From contig NZ_JBEPNO010000005.1 in the NCBI RefSeq assembly GCF_040546275.1, positions 186,001-250,000 on the forward strand: a stretch of DNA of 64,000 nt, given 5' to 3'. Both the position numbers and the translations under genes were made by a program. The notes below the pieces were generated by a model. The model did no database searches. It had not been told where the DNA came from and worked only from the letters and a program-made list of their open reading frames with translations. This DNA comes from Nakamurella sp040546275 (lineage in GTDB: Bacteria > Actinomycetota > Actinomycetes > Mycobacteriales > Nakamurellaceae). Positions 61,586 to 64,000 of this stretch are shown one piece after another (positions within the stretch are counted from its first letter, which is position 1; each line of letters starts with the position of its first letter).

Positions 61586-62569
61586 GTGCAGCTTCGCCGC
61601 CGGAAGAAGGACGAGCCGAAGGTCGACGGCACGATGTCGTTGATGGAGCACCTGTACGAGCTCCGCAAGCGTCTCGGGTGGGCCGCCCTCGGCCTCTTTC
61701 TCGGCACCGTGGTCGGCTTCATCTGGTACACCGTCGCAATTCCGTCGCTGCACATCCCCAACCTCGGCGACATCCTCACCGGCCCGTACTGCAAGGTGCC
61801 AGCGAGCAAGCGCCTGAACATTCCGGGCCACGAGTGCGCGCTCCTGGCCACCGATGTGTTCAGCCCCCTGGCGATCCGGTTGAAGGCCGGCTTCATGGTC
61901 GGCGCCGTGCTCTCCTCGCCTGTCTGGCTCACCCAGCTCTGGGGATTCGTCACCCCGGCGCTCTACGACAAGGAACGCAAGTTCGCGCGGATCTTCGTCT
62001 CCACCGCCGCCGTACTCTTCGCCGCCGGCGCCGTGCTGGCCTACTACGTCATCAGCGAGGGCCTGACCGTTCTCCTCGGTTTCGCCGGGAGCAGCGTGGT
62101 CAGCGGCCTCGACCCGTCCAAGTACTTCCAGTTCCTGATGGCCTTGCTGATCATCTTCGGCGTCTCGTTCGAACTTCCGCTGCTGCTGATCATGTTGAAC
62201 ATCATCGGTCTCATCAAGGGCGCCAAGCTGGCCAAGGCCAGGCGCTACTCGATCTTCGGCATCGTGGTGTTCGCCGCGCTGGTCGTGCCCGGCAACGACC
62301 CGATCACCATGTCGGCCCTCGCCGTCTCGCTCGTCGTGCTCTACGAGGTGGCAGTGCAGGTCACCAAGCTCCACGACAAGCGCAAGGGCAACCGGGACGA
62401 GGCCGAGGGCCTGACGGACCTCTCCGACGACGAGGCCTCGCCGGTTCCCACCACGGCCGGGTTCCACGGCGGCACCGCCACCGATGACATCGAGCGGCCG
62501 ACGCCCGTGTCCGCCCCGCAGCCGGTCGTGGTGAACACTCCCGGCGGCGACTTCGGTGATGCCACGTGA
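61586..62569 (+). CDS. tatC: Sec-independent protein translocase TatC
   Basis: Core receptor of the twin-arginine export system, recognising RR signal peptides such as that of the DUF1501 protein in this window. The 327-residue protein has MSLMEHLYELRKRLGWAALGLFLGTVVGF at the N-terminus (the EHLxELRxR motif), six membrane segments and the FGVSFELPLLLIMLN motif of TM4. A hydrophilic tail of about 70 residues, with an Asp/Glu cluster then Pro/Thr-rich, is longer than usual. The GTG at 61586 follows AAGGAG. Its stop overlaps the helicase start. tatA, which often precedes it, is absent here. Confidence 0.95.
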   Translation: MQLRRRKKDEPKVDGTMSLMEHLYELRKRLGWAALGLFLGTVVGFIWYTVAIPSLHIPNLGDILTGPYCKVPASKRLNIPGHECALLATDVFSPLAIRLKAGFMVGAVLSSPVWLTQLWGFVTPALYDKERKFARIFVSTAAVLFAAGAVLAYYVISEGLTVLLGFAGSSVVSGLDPSKYFQFLMALLIIFGVSFELPLLLIMLNIIGLIKGAKLAKARRYSIFGIVVFAALVVPGNDPITMSALAVSLVVLYEVAVQVTKLHDKRKGNRDEAEGLTDLSDDEASPVPTTAGFHGGTATDDIERPTPVSAPQPVVVNTPGGDFGDAT

Positions 62570-64000
62570 CCGATGGCCCCTGGCCTGACGTCGAGGAGAC
62601 GATTTCACCCGCGGAGCGGTACGCGCGCTCCCGGGACCGAGCGGGACACCCGTTCCTGACGGAGTTCGCCGAGAGCCGCCCATTCAAGCTGGACCGGTTC
62701 CAGATCGACTCCTGCCGGGCGCTCGAGGAGGGTCGCGGGGTCCTCGTCTGCGCACCGACCGGTGCCGGCAAGACGGTGGTGGGCGAGTTCGCGGTCCACC
62801 GCGCGCTGGCCACCGGCGGGAAGTGCTTCTACACCACCCCGATCAAGGCGCTCTCGAACCAGAAGTTCTCCGATCTGGTGGCTGAATACGGTCCCGACCG
62901 GGTCGGTCTTCTCACCGGCGACACTTCCATCAACTCGCACGCCGACGTCGTGGTGATGACCACCGAGGTGCTGCGCAACATGCTCTACGCCGACTCGCCG
63001 GACCTCGACGGGTTGACGGCCGTGGTGATGGACGAGATCCACTACCTCGCCGACAAGTTCCGAGGCGCGGTGTGGGAGGAGGTCATCCTGCACCTGCCGG
63101 CCAACGTCCAGGTGGTCGGCCTGTCCGCCACCGTGTCCAACGCCGAGGAGTTCGGCGCCTGGCTGCAGACCGTGCGCGGGCACACCACGGTCGTCGTCGA
63201 CGAGCACCGCCCGGTGCCGCTCTGGCAGCACATGCTCGTCGGACGCCGGCTGTACGACCTGTTCAGCACCTCCGGCAGCGATTTCGACCCGAGCCGCCCG
63301 AGCGCCCGGATCAAGATCGAACCCGCACTGGCCAAGGCGGTGTCGGATGCCGAGGGTCTGGCCGGGCGGTTCAACGGCGGCCAGGGCGGCAGCGGCAACC
63401 GCGGCCGCACCAACAGCCGGGGCGGACGGGCCGGATTCGGTGGCAACGCCGGTGGCGCCCGGTGGCGCCCGACCTCCCGGGTCGACGTCATCGAGCGACT
63501 GGACGGCTCGGGTTTGCTGCCCGCCATCACCTTCATCTTCTCGCGCGCCGGCTGCGATGCCGCCGTCACCCAGTGCGTGCGCTCCGGCATGCGCCTGACC
63601 AGCGAGAACGAGCGATCCGAGATCCGCACGGTGATCGACCGACGGACCATCGACCTGCCGGAGGCCGACCTCGCCGTGCTGGGGTACTGGGAGTGGCGTG
63701 AGGCGCTGGAGCGCGGGATCGCCGCGCACCACGCCGGGATGCTGCCCGCGTTCAAGGAGACGGTCGAGGAGCTGTTCGTCGCCGGCCTCGTGAAGGCCGT
63801 GTTCGCGACCGAGACCCTCGCGCTCGGGATCAACATGCCGGCCAGGACCGTCGTGCTGGAGAAGCTGGTCAAGTACAACGGCGAAGGCCACGTCGACCTG
63901 ACGCCGGGGGAGTACACCCAGCTCACCGGGCGCGCCGGGCGCCGCGGCATCGACGTCGAGGGCCACGCGGTGGTGCTCTGGTCGCCGGGAATGGACCCCC
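62566..64000 (+). CDS. helY: HelY-type DEAD/DExH superfamily 2 RNA helicase, 5' part (3' end outside window)
   Basis: The N-terminal 478 residues of a large Ski2/Mtr4-like helicase. Motifs are FKLDRFQIDSCRAL (Q-like), Walker A APTGAGKT (63-70), DEIH (156-159), VVGLSATVSNAEEF (motif III), TETLALGINMPARTVV (V) and QLTGRAGRRG (VI). A Gly/Arg/Asn-rich insert (about 268-295) interrupts the domain linker. The GTG at 62566 overlaps the tatC stop (GTGA), matching the tatC-helicase order of mycobacteria (helY). The frame stays open to the end of the window. Presumed role is RNA processing or decay; helicase activity is inferred from the motifs. Confidence 0.93.
   Translation, partial: MTDGPWPDVEETISPAERYARSRDRAGHPFLTEFAESRPFKLDRFQIDSCRALEEGRGVLVCAPTGAGKTVVGEFAVHRALATGGKCFYTTPIKALSNQKFSDLVAEYGPDRVGLLTGDTSINSHADVVVMTTEVLRNMLYADSPDLDGLTAVVMDEIHYLADKFRGAVWEEVILHLPANVQVVGLSATVSNAEEFGAWLQTVRGHTTVVVDEHRPVPLWQHMLVGRRLYDLFSTSGSDFDPSRPSARIKIEPALAKAVSDAEGLAGRFNGGQGGSGNRGRTNSRGGRAGFGGNAGGARWRPTSRVDVIERLDGSGLLPAITFIFSRAGCDAAVTQCVRSGMRLTSENERSEIRTVIDRRTIDLPEADLAVLGYWEWREALERGIAAHHAGMLPAFKETVEELFVAGLVKAVFATETLALGINMPARTVVLEKLVKYNGEGHVDLTPGEYTQLTGRAGRRGIDVEGHAVVLWSPGMDP

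Overview
The window is about 64 kb of high-GC actinobacterial chromosome. It carries a complete Pup-proteasome locus (arc, dop, pup, prcB, prcA, pafA, pafB, pafC) and mycobacterial-style gene order. Many genes start leaderlessly, with a TANNNT -10 hexamer 6-8 nt before an ATG or GTG. Gene content and DUF222/HNH elements suggest the Frankiales/Nakamurellales/Pseudonocardiales region of the tree; genus-level placement would be a guess. No rRNA, tRNA, CRISPR array, integrase or insertion sequence was recognised.

Layout. 1-22 kb is a block conserved in order with the M. tuberculosis rpsA-coaE-uvrB-...-uvrA region. It holds rpsA (5' truncated), a lipoprotein, a CoaE-GrpB fusion, uvrB, a VOC protein, an ABC permease with an unusual hydrolase-ABC ATPase fusion, an S9 peptidase, TetR plus DHA2 efflux pump, a metallo-beta-lactamase-fold hydrolase, a Gfo/Idh/MocA oxidoreductase, uvrA and an Eis-like acetyltransferase. 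22.2-24.6 kb is a DUF222/HNH (13E12-type) gene broken by two frameshifts; it sits where a second conserved block begins. That block is hisE-hisG, thioesterase, RecB-family nuclease, M50 protease, trmI, a PTT-repeat membrane protein, arc, dop-pup-prcB-prcA, pafA-pafB-pafC, tatC and a HelY-type helicase (3' truncated).

The proteasome locus is interrupted twice. Insert 1 (33.2-41.4 kb, between arc and dop) has a secreted Ig-like protein followed by a degenerate copy of the arc 3' end, a membrane Ser/Thr kinase, an ECF sigma factor with a membrane partner, and a DUF1501/DUF1800 pair. Insert 2 (45.2-57.8 kb, between prcA and pafA) has two cytosolic subtilisin-like proteases, an ECF-type sigma factor, a small beta-sandwich protein, two tandem TPR-CHAT (caspase-like) proteases, and two CNNM-type membrane proteins. 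The first CNNM gene is preceded by a Pro/Arg-rich leader ORF. The protease-sigma-CHAT cassette is the best candidate for an undescribed system.

Regulation. Six promoters share a (T/C)TGTCGGTG-like box exactly 8 nt upstream of a -10 hexamer, the layout of the mycobacterial RecA-NDp element activated by PafBC. They precede uvrB, uvrA, the RecB-family nuclease and pup, and in weaker form dop and the MFS pump. Since pafBC lies in the same window, the excision-repair and pupylation genes here look like one DNA-damage regulon.
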